A stretch of DNA of 64,000 bases from positions 3,541,501 through 3,605,500 of the forward strand of contig NZ_CP152407.1 in NCBI RefSeq assembly GCF_038958875.1, read 5' to 3'. Positions 44,738-53,121 of the stretch are shown piece after piece. A program made the translations under genes and the position numbers. This DNA comes from Acidovorax sp. FHTAMBA. Its GTDB lineage: Bacteria; Pseudomonadota; Gammaproteobacteria; Burkholderiales; Burkholderiaceae_C. Within the stretch, counting starts at the first letter, position 1. Each line of letters starts with the position of its first letter. The notes beneath the pieces were generated by a model that was not told the DNA's origin, did no database searches, and saw only the letters and a program-made list of their open reading frames with translations.

Positions 44738-45901
44738 GTGCCCGATCTTTCCAAAATCACCTGCATCGAAGACCTGCGTGTCATTGCCGAGCGCCGCGTG
44801 CCGCGCATGTTTTATGACTACGCCGATTCAGGCTCGTACACCGAAGGCACCTACCGCGCCAACGAAAGTGACTTCCAGCGCATCAAGCTGCGCCAGCGCG
44901 TGGCCGTCAACATGGAAGGCCGCAGCACCCGCACCACCATGGTCGGCCAGGACGTGGCCATGCCCGTGGCCATTGCGCCCACGGGCCTGACCGGCATGCA
45001 GCATGCCGACGGAGAAATCCTGGGCGCGAGAGCGGCCAAGGCGTTTGGCATTCCGTTCACGCTCTCGACCATGAGCATCTGCTCCATCGAAGACGTGGCC
45101 CAGCACACCGGCAACCACCCGTTCTGGTTCCAGGTGTACGTGATGCGCGACCGCGACTTCATCGAGCGCCTGATCGACCGCGCCAAGGCCGCCAACTGTT
45201 CGGCGCTGCAGCTCACGCTCGATCTGCAGATCCTGGGCCAGCGCCACAAGGACATCAAGAACGGCCTCTCGGCCCCGCCCAAGCCCACCATCGCCAACCT
45301 CATCAACCTGGCCACCAAACCGCGCTGGTGCCTGGGCATGCTGGGCACAAAGCGCCGCAGCTTTGGCAACATCGTGGGCCATGCCAAGGGCGTGGGCGAT
45401 TTGTCGTCGCTGTCGTCGTGGACGGCCGAGCAGTTTGACCCGCAGCTCAACTGGGGCGACGTGGAGTGGATCAAGAAACGCTGGGGCGGCAAGCTGATCT
45501 TGAAGGGCATCATGGACGCCGAAGACGCGCGCCTGGCCGTGAACAGCGGCGCCGATGCGCTCATCGTCAGCAACCACGGCGGCCGCCAGTTGGATGGCGC
45601 CCCCTCCTCCATCGCTGCGCTGCCCGGCATTGCCGCTGCGGCGGGCAAAGACATCGAGGTGTGGATGGACGGCGGCATCCGCAGCGGGCAGGACGTGCTC
45701 AAGGCCCGCGCCCTGGGCGCACAAGGCACGCTGATCGGGCGCAGCTTTCTGTATGGCCTGGGCGCCTTTGGCGAGGCGGGCGTGACGCGTGCGCTGCAGA
45801 TCATCCAGAAAGAGCTGGATATCACCATGGCGTTTTGCGGCCACACCAACATCAACACGGTGGACCGGTCCATCCTGCTGCCGGGCACGTACCCGACCTG
45901 A
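44738..45901 (+). CDS. FMN-dependent alpha-hydroxy-acid dehydrogenase (L-lactate dehydrogenase-like)
   Basis: A 387-residue flavoenzyme that oxidises an alpha-hydroxy acid to the keto acid; membrane quinone or oxygen is the acceptor in the family. Hallmarks are MFYDYADSGSYTEGTYRAN near 24-42 with the Tyr of the active site, the FMN-binding LTLDLQILGQR area, LILKGIMDAEDA with the Lys contacting FMN, VSNHGGRQLDGAPSSI near 278-293 with the catalytic His and Arg, and WMDGGIRSGQDVLKARALGA. It resembles LldD more than glycolate oxidase, but substrate is inferred. The start is GTG at 44738, ggag lying nine bases upstream. A hairpin terminator follows. Confidence 0.9.
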   Translation: MPDLSKITCIEDLRVIAERRVPRMFYDYADSGSYTEGTYRANESDFQRIKLRQRVAVNMEGRSTRTTMVGQDVAMPVAIAPTGLTGMQHADGEILGARAAKAFGIPFTLSTMSICSIEDVAQHTGNHPFWFQVYVMRDRDFIERLIDRAKAANCSALQLTLDLQILGQRHKDIKNGLSAPPKPTIANLINLATKPRWCLGMLGTKRRSFGNIVGHAKGVGDLSSLSSWTAEQFDPQLNWGDVEWIKKRWGGKLILKGIMDAEDARLAVNSGADALIVSNHGGRQLDGAPSSIAALPGIAAAAGKDIEVWMDGGIRSGQDVLKARALGAQGTLIGRSFLYGLGAFGEAGVTRALQIIQKELDITMAFCGHTNINTVDRSILLPGTYPT

Positions 45902-45922
45902 GTTGTGTAGACCCACCCCCGA

Positions 45923-45971
45923 AAAGGCCGCGCTGCGGCCTTTGCTGTTTCTGGCCTGGTGAATCCATCGC
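45923..45971 (+). terminator. hairpin terminator overlapping a 45-nt repeat copy
   Basis: The arms aaaggccgc (45923-45931) and gcggccttt (45935-45943) form a perfect 9-bp stem with a 3-base loop, ending in a T-rich stretch (tttgctgttt). Positions 45927-45971 recur at 51459-51503 with one mismatch. Confidence 0.65.
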
Positions 45972-46126
45972 GCAGCAGAGCACGGCGCCGGCGCCGCCCG
46001 CATTGGTACGGCCACCTGACGCAGCGGTGCGTTGCAGGCCAGCACCCCTCTTGGCGCTTACCTGACAGCCGCCCATAGTTTCACCATGAACGGCAATGAC
46101 AGAAAAAGTGCAGCGTCCGTCCCAGC

Positions 46127-47332
46127 TCACTCATGCCGCAGCGCATCGATCGGGTCCATGCGTGCCGCGCGCCGCGCCGGGAAGTAGCCAAACACCACGC
46201 CAATCCCGGCCGAGAACACGAACGACAGCAGGTTCACGCCGGGGTTGAACAAGTAGGGCACGCCCATCAGGCCCGACAGCGCGAGCGACGCGCCCGTGGC
46301 CAGCACGATGCCGATGAGCCCGCCCAAGGCGGCCAGCACCACGGCCTCGATCAGAAACTGCAGCAGCACCTCGCGCTCCAGCGCGCCAATGGCCAGCCGC
46401 AGGCCGATCTCGCGCGTGCGCTCGGTCACGCTCACCAGCATGATGTTCATGATGCCGATGCCGCCCACCAGCAGGCTCACGGCTGCCACGGCGCCCAGCA
46501 GCGTGGTCAACACCTTGGTGGTGCCCGAGAGCGTGTCGGCCAGCTGTTTGGTGTCGAGCACATTGAAGTTGTCTTCGTCCGAGTCCGACAGCTTGCGCAG
46601 CTCGCGCAGCAATTGCGTGAGGCTGGCCTTCACCCGCTCGGGGTCGCTGCCATCCTTCATCGACACCAGCAGCGTGTTCACCCGCGTGTTACCCGTCACG
46701 CGGCGCTGCAGCGTGCGCAGCGGCACCAGCACGGTGTCGTCCTGGTCGTTGCCAAACGCACCCTGCCCTTTGGACGCCAGCACGCCCACCACCTCGCAGG
46801 AAAACGCCTTCACGCGCAGCTGGCCGCCCACGGCATCGGCGGTGCCAAACAGCTCGCGTCGCACGGTCTCGCCGATCAGGCAGACGGCGGCGCCCGCGCG
46901 CAGTTCCGCATCGGTAAAGACGCGGCCAGTGCGCACCGTCCAGTTGCCGGTCTCCAGCCAGGCGTTGGTGCTGCCGATCACGCTGGTCGTCCAGTTGCGC
47001 CCGCCCACCACGGCAGTGGCGGCGGCGCGCGCTTCGGGCGCCACGGCCAGGATGCCGCCGATCTGCTGGGCGATCATGTCGGCATCGGTGTCCTTGAAGG
47101 CCGGAGCGCCCGAGCCGCCGCCGGGCCCCATGCGCTGGCCGGGTCGCACCTGTAGCAGGTTGGTGCCCAGGCCCGATATCTGGTTCTGAATGGCCAACGT
47201 GGCGCCATTGCCCAGCGTGACCATGGTGATGACCGCGCTCACGCCGATCACGATGCCCAGGATGGTGAGGAAAGAGCGCATGAGATTGCGCCGGATGGAA
47301 CGCAACGCCAGCAGCAGGGTGTTGAGCAACAT
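46127..47332 (-). CDS. MacB-like ABC transporter permease
   Basis: A 401-residue FtsX/MacB_PCD-fold permease that moves conformational energy to a periplasmic adaptor rather than forming a classic pore. One helix lies near residues 20-45 (LTILGIVIGVSAVITMVTLG), a large periplasmic domain follows, and three helices are near 283-303, 330-355 and 365-385 with RTREIGLRLAIGALEREVLL, the FtsX signature. The gene starts with its ATG sharing a base with the stop of the ATPase gene (TGATG). In E. coli MacB the ATPase and permease are one polypeptide; here they are separate. Confidence 0.92.
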   Translation of the reverse strand: MLLNTLLLALRSIRRNLMRSFLTILGIVIGVSAVITMVTLGNGATLAIQNQISGLGTNLLQVRPGQRMGPGGGSGAPAFKDTDADMIAQQIGGILAVAPEARAAATAVVGGRNWTTSVIGSTNAWLETGNWTVRTGRVFTDAELRAGAAVCLIGETVRRELFGTADAVGGQLRVKAFSCEVVGVLASKGQGAFGNDQDDTVLVPLRTLQRRVTGNTRVNTLLVSMKDGSDPERVKASLTQLLRELRKLSDSDEDNFNVLDTKQLADTLSGTTKVLTTLLGAVAAVSLLVGGIGIMNIMLVSVTERTREIGLRLAIGALEREVLLQFLIEAVVLAALGGLIGIVLATGASLALSGLMGVPYLFNPGVNLLSFVFSAGIGVVFGYFPARRAARMDPIDALRHE

Positions 47333-48108
47333 CAGTGGCCTCCCGCGTCCGAACCGGCCACCGCCGGCAGGGCCGATGCTGCATCAGCGTCCAGGCCCTT
47401 GGGGTGCGGGTTGGGCGCGTCGCTGTCCACCACGCCATCGACAAACCGCACGATGCGCCGCGCGTACTGCGCCATGTCGGGCTCGTGCGTGACCATCAGC
47501 ACGGTGATGCCGTGGTCGGCGTTCAGGCGCCACAGCAGTTCCATGATCTCGACACTGCGTTGCGTATCGAGGTTGCCGGTGGGCTCGTCGGCCAGCAGCA
47601 CATCGGGCTCGGTGACGATGGCGCGCGCAATCGCCACGCGCTGCTGCTGCCCGCCCGACAGCTCGGCGGGGGTGTGGTGTTCCCAGCCCTTGAGGCCCAC
47701 GGCCTCCAGCGCACGCGCGGCCGCTGCGTGGCGCGCGGTGGCCGACTCGCCCCGGTACAGCAGGGGCAGCTCCACGTTCTCTTGCGCCGAGGTGCGCGCC
47801 AGCAGGTTGAAGCCCTGGAACACAAAGCCAAAGTAGCGCCGCCGCAGCCGTGCCCGCTCGTCGCGCGAGAGTGACTCCACATGCACGCCCTTGAACAGGT
47901 ATTCGCCCGTGGTGGGGCGGTCCAGGCAGCCCAGCGTGTTCATGGCCGTGGACTTGCCCGAGCCGCTGGGGCCCATGATGGCCACAAAATCGCCTTGTGC
48001 AATGTCCAAGTCCACGCCCTTGAGCGCCTGAAAGGCCAGCGCCCCTTCGCCATAGACCTTGGTCACGCCGCGCAGGCGGATGATGGGGGTATCGCCCGCC
48101 ACGCTCAT
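47332..48108 (-). CDS. MacB-like ABC transporter ATP-binding protein
   Basis: A 258-residue ATPase of the LolD/MacB group. Walker A is MGPSGSGKSTAMNTLGCLD near residue 43-60, the signature LSGGQQQRVAIARAI near 145, Walker B VLLADEPTGNLD near 168, and LMVTHEPDMA contains the switch His. The start at 48106-48108 overlaps the stop of the adaptor gene by ATGA. A 40-residue C-terminal extension rich in Ala and Asp has no similarity that I recognise. Confidence 0.93.
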   Translation of the reverse strand: MSVAGDTPIIRLRGVTKVYGEGALAFQALKGVDLDIAQGDFVAIMGPSGSGKSTAMNTLGCLDRPTTGEYLFKGVHVESLSRDERARLRRRYFGFVFQGFNLLARTSAQENVELPLLYRGESATARHAAAARALEAVGLKGWEHHTPAELSGGQQQRVAIARAIVTEPDVLLADEPTGNLDTQRSVEIMELLWRLNADHGITVLMVTHEPDMAQYARRIVRFVDGVVDSDAPNPHPKGLDADAASALPAVAGSDAGGH

Positions 48109-49469
48109 GACTTGGCCCCTGCGGCGCGCTGGTCGGTGATCACGGCCATGCCGGGGGTCAGGCCCTCGCCGGTGACCTCGGTATGGCGGCCATCGCTGAT
48201 GCCCACCTGCACATCGATGGGCTTGGCAGCGCCGTCTTGCAGCACCCACACCTGCCGCGTCTTGCCCGCGCCATCGCCCGCCTCGGCCGCCGCGCCCGGT
48301 TTGCGCGGGCCCGAGCCAGACCGTGGCATGCGCGGCATGAGCTGCGACATGATGCCGCCACCACTGCCGCTGCCCGACGCGCCGGGCTTGGCGCCACTCG
48401 CTCCGGGTTTCGCATCGGCCCCTGCGGCCTGAGCGGGCGTGAAGCGCAGCGCCGTGTTGGGCACCAGCAGCACGTCCTTGCGCTCGGTGGAGGTGATGGT
48501 GGCCGCCGCCGTCATGCCGGGGCGCAGGCTCATGTCGTTGTTGTTCACCTCCAGCCAGGTGATGTAGGTCACCACGTTGTCCGTCTTGGTGGAGCCAAAC
48601 GCCACCCGCGTGACCTGGGCCGGGTAACGGCGCGAGGGATAGGCACTGACCGTGAAGCCCGCGTCCTGCCCCACCTTGACCGAACCCACATCGGCTTCGT
48701 CCACGCTCACATCCAGCCGCAGCCGCGTGAGGTCTTCGGCCACGGTGAACAGCGTCACGGCCTGCAGCGATGCGGCCACCGCGTTGCCGGGCTCCACCGT
48801 GCGGGTGAGCACCACGCCGTCGATGGGCGAGCGGATGGAGGCCTTGGACAGGTTGGTTTCGTCGGTGGACAGCGCTGCGCGTGCGTCCTCTACCGTGGCG
48901 CGGGCGCTGGTTTCGTCGGCGCGGGCACGGTCGAGCGTGGCGCGGCCTGCGTCCAGCTCGGCGGCCGATGGCACCTTGCCGCCGGACAGGCGGGCCACTT
49001 CTTCGAGCCGGCCAAAGTTGGCAATGGCCTCATTGGTGGTGGCCACGGCCTGGGCCAGCCGGGCCTGCGCCGACGCCAGCGAGGCGCGCGAGCGCAGCAC
49101 TTGTGATTCGAGCTTGGCGGTGTCCAGCTCTACCAGCAGCTGCCCTTTCTTGACCTTGTCGTTCACATCCACCAGCACGTTGCGCACGGTGCCCGACAGC
49201 TCGCTGCCAATGGTGACCGAGCGCGTGGGCTGCAGCGTGCCATTGGCCGACACGGTGAGTGTTAGATTGCCCCGGCGCAACTCTTCGGTGACATAGGTGG
49301 GTGCAGTGCTGGCGCTCTGGCGCGATTGCCAGGCGTACAAGCCACCGCCCACCACCACGAGCGCGGCCACCCCCAGCCACACGGTAGTGCGCTGCCACCA
49401 GCGGCGCGGACGGTCGGCACCCAGGAGTGCTTCGAGGCTGGACGGGGGAGAGGAAGGTTTATCAGTCAT
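48105..49469 (-). CDS. MacA-like periplasmic adaptor subunit of an efflux pump
   Basis: Bridges the inner-membrane permease and an outer-membrane channel. The 454-residue protein has one N-terminal helix (TTVWLGVAALVVVGGGLYAW, residues 25-44), a barrel-sandwich region (TVSANGTLQPTRSVTIGSEL), a helical hairpin of about 110 residues, the membrane-proximal part with LLVPNTALRFTPAQAA and a Gly/Ala/Ser-rich stretch with GASGAKPGASGSGSGGG near 370-395. The sequence ends VITDQRAAGAKS. It is the second gene of the efflux operon, followed with overlap by the ATPase gene. Confidence 0.92.
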   Translation of the reverse strand: MTDKPSSPPSSLEALLGADRPRRWWQRTTVWLGVAALVVVGGGLYAWQSRQSASTAPTYVTEELRRGNLTLTVSANGTLQPTRSVTIGSELSGTVRNVLVDVNDKVKKGQLLVELDTAKLESQVLRSRASLASAQARLAQAVATTNEAIANFGRLEEVARLSGGKVPSAAELDAGRATLDRARADETSARATVEDARAALSTDETNLSKASIRSPIDGVVLTRTVEPGNAVAASLQAVTLFTVAEDLTRLRLDVSVDEADVGSVKVGQDAGFTVSAYPSRRYPAQVTRVAFGSTKTDNVVTYITWLEVNNNDMSLRPGMTAAATITSTERKDVLLVPNTALRFTPAQAAGADAKPGASGAKPGASGSGSGGGIMSQLMPRMPRSGSGPRKPGAAAEAGDGAGKTRQVWVLQDGAAKPIDVQVGISDGRHTEVTGEGLTPGMAVITDQRAAGAKS

Positions 49470-49531
49470 AAGATCAAATCAGTTACTCATAGCGCATGAA
49501 ACTGGCGCGGCCAAAGTGCAGGCAGCCGAGC

Positions 49532-49624
49532 AAGGGCCGCCCCGCAGTGAGGGCTGCGTCCCCCAGCCCGCATTGCGCAGCAATGCGAGAGCGGGGGGAA
49601 GGCGCGCAGCGACTCAGGGGGGCT
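49532..49624 (-). repeat. GC-rich palindromic repeat family 2, copy 1
   Basis: Contains agcaagggccgcccc, gtccccc, gcattgcgcagcaatgcgag and gggggaaggcgcgcagcg. It starts right after the efflux outer-membrane gene's stop, on the minus strand, and shares its structure with the copy at 61966-62058. Confidence 0.75.
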
Positions 49625-51076
49625 TCATGTCTTCCAGCCGCCGCCCAGCGCCTTGTAGAGGCGCACATGGTCTGCCGCGACGGCAGCGGTGGTGATGGCC
49701 ACGCTCTCCTGCGTGGACAGCAGCGTGCGTTGCGTCTCCAGCACCGCCTGAAAGTCAATCAATCCGCTGCTATAGCGCTGCTGCGCCAGCAGCGCGGCGT
49801 TGCGGGCGGCGTCTGCGGCGGCCGTCAGTCGCTCCAGCTTTTCCCTGTCACCACGCAAGGACACCAGCGCGTTCTCCACATCCTGCAGGGCCGTGAGCAC
49901 GGTGGCTTCGTAGGCCACGCGGGCCTGCTCCAGCGCCGCAGACTGCACACGCACCTGGGCGCGGGCGGCGCCACCATCCAGCAGCGGGATGGACACACTG
50001 CCCAGCAAGGCACTGGTCACCGCACCGCCGCCCGACAGCGCGCCCAGGGTGAGGGCACGAAGGCCCAGCGAGCCACCCAGGGAGAAGCTGGGGTAGCGCG
50101 CCGCATCGGCCTGCGACACGCGCGCCAGGGCGGCAGCAATGCGTTGCTCGGCCGCACGCACATCGGGCCGCTGGCGCAAGGTCTCGGCAGGGATCGCCAA
50201 GGCGAGCTCTGCGGTCGGCTGAGGCACGGGGGCACTGGCGGCCAGGGTAGCGTCGAGCGCGCCGGGCACCTGGCCTGTCAGCACTGCCAGGCTGTAGCGC
50301 GACTGCGCCAGGCTGGCTTCCAGGCTGGGAATCTGCGCTGCGGTCTGCTCGGCCGCTGCACGGGCCTGCTCGGTGACGAGCGAGGTGGTGAGCCCTGCCT
50401 GCAGGCGCCACTGGGTGATCTGCAAGGTCTCCTGCTGGCTGGCCAGGTTGCTGCGCGCAATGGCCAGGCGCTGCTGCAGCCCACGTAGCTCGATGTAGTT
50501 GACGGCCACTTCGGCCGCCAGCGACACCTGCACATCGGCCAGGCTGGCCTCTGCCGCACGCGCATCGGCCTCGCTGGCGCTCACGCCGCTGCGCAGGCGG
50601 CCAAACACATCGGGCTCCCAGCTCGCATCAAAACCGGCCTGGAAGGTGTTGCCAGTGTTGTTGTTCGCGCGGCTGCGCTGTGCCGATGCCGATGCACCCA
50701 CGCTGGGCAGCAAACCGGCGGACTGCACATCCACCTGGGCACGCGCTTGCTGCAAGGCGGCCTGGGCGATGCGCACACTGGTGTTGGCACGCAAGGCTTG
50801 CTCGACCAGCGTGGTGAGCACAGCATCGTCCAACCGCTGCCACCACTGGGCCAACGATGTGGCCGCAGCCCCTTGCGCGGTGGCGTTGCTCCCCGCTGAC
50901 CAAACCGCGGGAACGGCCACCTTCGGCCAGGCGTCGTCGGTGGGTGCCAAGCTGGCACAACCAGCGGTGACCAGCACGCACAAAGTCAAGGCCGTTTGCC
51001 GCCACGGCGCAGCTCGCAACGATCGCGCTGCGCGGGCGGTGAGAGCGCGTGGAGAGGCAGGTGGGAGTAAACGCAT
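49625..51076 (-). CDS. outer-membrane efflux lipoprotein (TolC/NodT family)
   Basis: Outer-membrane channel of the efflux pump. The start shown (ATG at 51074-51076) gives 483 residues with a long basic N-terminus and a lipobox VTAGC at Cys40; an ATG 30 bases upstream is possible and neither has a clear ribosome binding site. Two TolC repeats follow: LAQWWQRLDDAVLTTLVEQA to the first helical part, and QTLRQRPDVRAAEQRIAAAL in the second, with GGSLGLRALTLGALSGGG and SIPLLDGGAARAQVRVQSA typical of NodT. First gene of the operon, then MacA-, ATPase- and permease-like genes on the same strand. Confidence 0.9.
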   Translation of the reverse strand: MRLLPPASPRALTARAARSLRAAPWRQTALTLCVLVTAGCASLAPTDDAWPKVAVPAVWSAGSNATAQGAAATSLAQWWQRLDDAVLTTLVEQALRANTSVRIAQAALQQARAQVDVQSAGLLPSVGASASAQRSRANNNTGNTFQAGFDASWEPDVFGRLRSGVSASEADARAAEASLADVQVSLAAEVAVNYIELRGLQQRLAIARSNLASQQETLQITQWRLQAGLTTSLVTEQARAAAEQTAAQIPSLEASLAQSRYSLAVLTGQVPGALDATLAASAPVPQPTAELALAIPAETLRQRPDVRAAEQRIAAALARVSQADAARYPSFSLGGSLGLRALTLGALSGGGAVTSALLGSVSIPLLDGGAARAQVRVQSAALEQARVAYEATVLTALQDVENALVSLRGDREKLERLTAAADAARNAALLAQQRYSSGLIDFQAVLETQRTLLSTQESVAITTAAVAADHVRLYKALGGGWKT

Positions 51077-51265
51077 GAGCAATGGCAACGCAAGGGAAAG
51101 CCCCATTGTGAGCAGCGATTGCGCACACCGGGCAGAGACTGGGTCAAGCCCACGTAAAGAATTGATGCAAGTCAACGATCGCTGGGCGACCGTGCCGAGG
51201 CACCGTGTACTTAAAACCATGAGCATGCGGCCCCGCACAACCGGCCCAGCACGCCTGTTGGCCAG

Positions 51266-51452
51266 GGTGCCGCTTGCTGCAGTTGAGCGCCGGGGTCATG
51301 CGGTCGATGGTGAATTCGCGGTCGCCAAGGCGCCTGTCGATGTACTGGCTGATGTGGTCGCGCAAGGCTTCGCGCTGCGACAGCAGCCTCTGCTGGCCGT
51401 TGCGCTCCAGCAGCGAAGGCTGCACCAAGGGTGTGATCATCGGCCACGCCAT
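51266..51452 (-). pseudogene. AraC-family regulator remnant
   Basis: An open minus-strand segment beginning MAWPMITPLVQPSLLERN and containing REALRDHISQYIDRRLGDRE, then EFTIDRMTPALNCSKRH. This matches the first helix-turn-helix half of AraC-type DNA-binding domains (alpha helix, short turn, LNCSKRHL). After the H the similarity ends (PGQQACWAGC), and the sensory N-terminus and second HTH half are missing. The fragment is bounded on the left by the 45-nt repeat. It is called by eye, so moderate confidence only. Confidence 0.45.
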
Positions 51453-51458
51453 CGGTAT

Positions 51459-51503
51459 GCCGCGCTGCGGCCTTTGCCGTTTCTGGCCTGGTGAATCCAT
51501 CGC
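51459..51503 (+). repeat. 45-nt repeat, second copy
   Basis: Identical to 45927-45971 except one base (tttgccgttt against tttgctgttt). Sequence includes ccgcgctgcggcctttg and ctggcctggtgaatccatcg. It abuts the AraC remnant. Confidence 0.85.
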
Positions 51504-51578
51504 CCCGTATTGCGCGTACTTACCTGCAGCAATTCCCTGCAACCCCGTGAGAACCAACCAATCCCAGAGAATGGGCGC

Positions 51579-52154
51579 ATGAGCACCCTCCAACCAGACC
51601 GTGAACTGATGGACCTTCTTGACCGCATCGCCGCGCAGGATGCCTGTGCGCTCAAAAAGCTGTACGAGCGCACCTCGTCACCGCTTTTTGGCCTGGCCTT
51701 GCGCATTGTTCGCAACCGCGATGTGGCCGAGGACGTGCTGCAGGAGGCGTTTTTAAGCATCTGGCGCGGTGCGGGCAACTACCGCGCATCGCTGAGCCCG
51801 CCCATGGCGTGGATGGGGCTCATCGTGCGCAGCCGGGCGCTGGATGCGCTGCGCAAGCGCAGCAGCGACCGGGCCGACCTGATGAACGAGCTGGACGACG
51901 AACTGGCCCAGACGCTGGAGGGCGATTCGCCCAACCCCATGGACGCGGCCGACGCCAGCGAGCAGTCGTTTGCGCTGCACCACTGCCTGGGCAAGCTCGA
52001 CCACAAGCAGCGCGAGGTGGTGAGCCTGGCGTATCTGCGCGACCAGAGCCACGGCGAGCTGGCCGAGCAGCTCAAACTGCCGCTGGGCACCGTCAAGACC
52101 TGGATACGCCGGGGGCTGGAGCAGCTGCGCACCTGCATGGCGCGTTTTGCATGA
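51579..52154 (+). CDS. ECF-type RNA polymerase sigma factor (SigK-like)
   Basis: A 191-residue group IV sigma factor. Region 2 includes LYERTSSPLFGLALRIVRNR, DVAEDVLQEAFLSIW for core binding and -10 melting; region 4 includes QREVVSLAYLRDQSHGELAE and LPLGTVKTWIRRGLEQL for -35 binding. The linker carries LDALRKRSSDRADLMNE. It starts at the ATG of 51579 and its stop is followed after 10 bases by the anti-sigma gene, the usual arrangement. Target promoters are proposed upstream of the DUF3034 gene. Confidence 0.93.
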   Translation: MSTLQPDRELMDLLDRIAAQDACALKKLYERTSSPLFGLALRIVRNRDVAEDVLQEAFLSIWRGAGNYRASLSPPMAWMGLIVRSRALDALRKRSSDRADLMNELDDELAQTLEGDSPNPMDAADASEQSFALHHCLGKLDHKQREVVSLAYLRDQSHGELAEQLKLPLGTVKTWIRRGLEQLRTCMARFA

Positions 52155-52164
52155 GGTCATCGCC

Positions 52165-52956
52165 ATGAACATCACCCAGCACCCCGACCTGCTCGACCGC
52201 CTGGCCGCCAGCTACGCCCTGGGCACGCTGCGCGGTGGCGCCCGCCGCCGCTTTGAAACCCTGGCCCGCGAGCACGCCACCGTGCGCGCCGCCGCGCTGG
52301 TGTGGCAAGCTCGCTGGTCGGGCCTGACCGAGCTGCAGCCCGCCGTCGACCCTGCGCCGGCCGTGTGGACCCGCATCGACAACCTCGTGCAGGCCGACAT
52401 GGCCGCAGCCGCCTTGCAGGCTGGGCGTGCAGCGGAGCCTGCTGCGGCCCCCGGTGGCTGGTGGCGCAACCTGCTGGTGTGGCGCGGTGCGGCGGCGGCT
52501 GGTGCCATCGCCACGTTGGCGGCCGTGGTGGTGGGTGTGCAAGTCAATGGCGGCCTGCGGGCCACCACCGGCGCGCAGATTGCAGCGCTGCAGCAGCAGC
52601 TGCAGGCCACCCCGCAGATCCAGTACGTGGCCGTGCTGGCCGATGACAAGGCGGCCGCCTCGATGCTGGTCACGTTCGACCCCCGGAACAACCAGCTGGT
52701 GCTGCAGCGCGTGGGCGACTTTCAGGAGGGTTCGGACAAGTCGCTGCAGCTGTGGGCGCTGCCGCCCGCCGGTGGCCCGCGTTCGCTGGGCGTGCTGGGG
52801 CAGGACAAGCTGCTCACGCTGGCAGCCGGCGAAGCCGATGTGCGCCAGGTGCCCACGCTGGCCATCAGCCTGGAGCCCAAGGGCGGCGTGCCGAGCGAGA
52901 CCGGGCCCACCGGGCCAGTGCTGTTCAAGGGCGCGCTGATCCAGCGCCAGTTGTGA
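52165..52956 (+). CDS. RskA-type anti-sigma factor
   Basis: A membrane-anchored antagonist of the sigma factor encoded just upstream. The 263-residue protein has a cytoplasmic N-terminal anti-sigma domain (residues 8-100; DLLDRLAASYALGTLRGGAR, FETLAREHATVRAA), a single helix near 106-126 (WRGAAAAGAIATLAAVVVGV) and a periplasmic RskA C-terminal domain of about 130 residues ending LFKGALIQRQL. There are no conserved HX3CX2C zinc-binding residues, so it is not a zinc-sensing type. Signal is unknown. The start at 52165 avoids overlapping noise in the frame. Confidence 0.9.
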   Translation: MNITQHPDLLDRLAASYALGTLRGGARRRFETLAREHATVRAAALVWQARWSGLTELQPAVDPAPAVWTRIDNLVQADMAAAALQAGRAAEPAAAPGGWWRNLLVWRGAAAAGAIATLAAVVVGVQVNGGLRATTGAQIAALQQQLQATPQIQYVAVLADDKAAASMLVTFDPRNNQLVLQRVGDFQEGSDKSLQLWALPPAGGPRSLGVLGQDKLLTLAAGEADVRQVPTLAISLEPKGGVPSETGPTGPVLFKGALIQRQL

Positions 52957-53039
52957 ACGGCTGAGGAGCTGAGGGGCTGGGGAGCTGAGGGGCTGGGACG
53001 GGGCCCGTCGGCCGTTCCGGCAGAAATTTTCGGAATCCG

Positions 53040-53068
53040 TGAATCTGGTTGGGATCCGTGGTCGTATG
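53040..53068 (+). promoter_or_regulatory. candidate ECF-type promoter ahead of the DUF3034 gene
   Basis: tgaatc at 53040-53045, a 17-base spacer, and cgtatg at 53063-53068, 53 bases before the DUF3034 start. CGT in the -10 and a GAATC-like -35 fit ECF sigma promoters in general, and the element lies after the sigma/anti-sigma genes. The spacer contains ggatccgtgg, related to the ggaatccgtg overlapping the left end. Confidence 0.35.
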
Positions 53069-53121
53069 TAGGACGTGGCAACAACTTCTTACACCTCAGC
53101 TTCTTCCTTCCGGAGACCACG

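Larger units (their letters stand above)
51077..51578. other. gap between efflux and sigma-factor genes
   Basis: About 500 bases between the divergent efflux and sigma genes. It holds a minus-strand remnant of an AraC-type regulator (51266-51452), the 45-nt repeat copy (51459-51503), and presumably the promoters of both flanking operons. No other gene is recognised. Confidence 0.6.

Noticed and set aside
45923..51503. Insertion sequence bounded by the two 45-nt repeats
   Set aside because: The 5.5 kb between the repeats is an ordinary efflux operon with no transposase, and the repeats have no target-site duplications that I can see.
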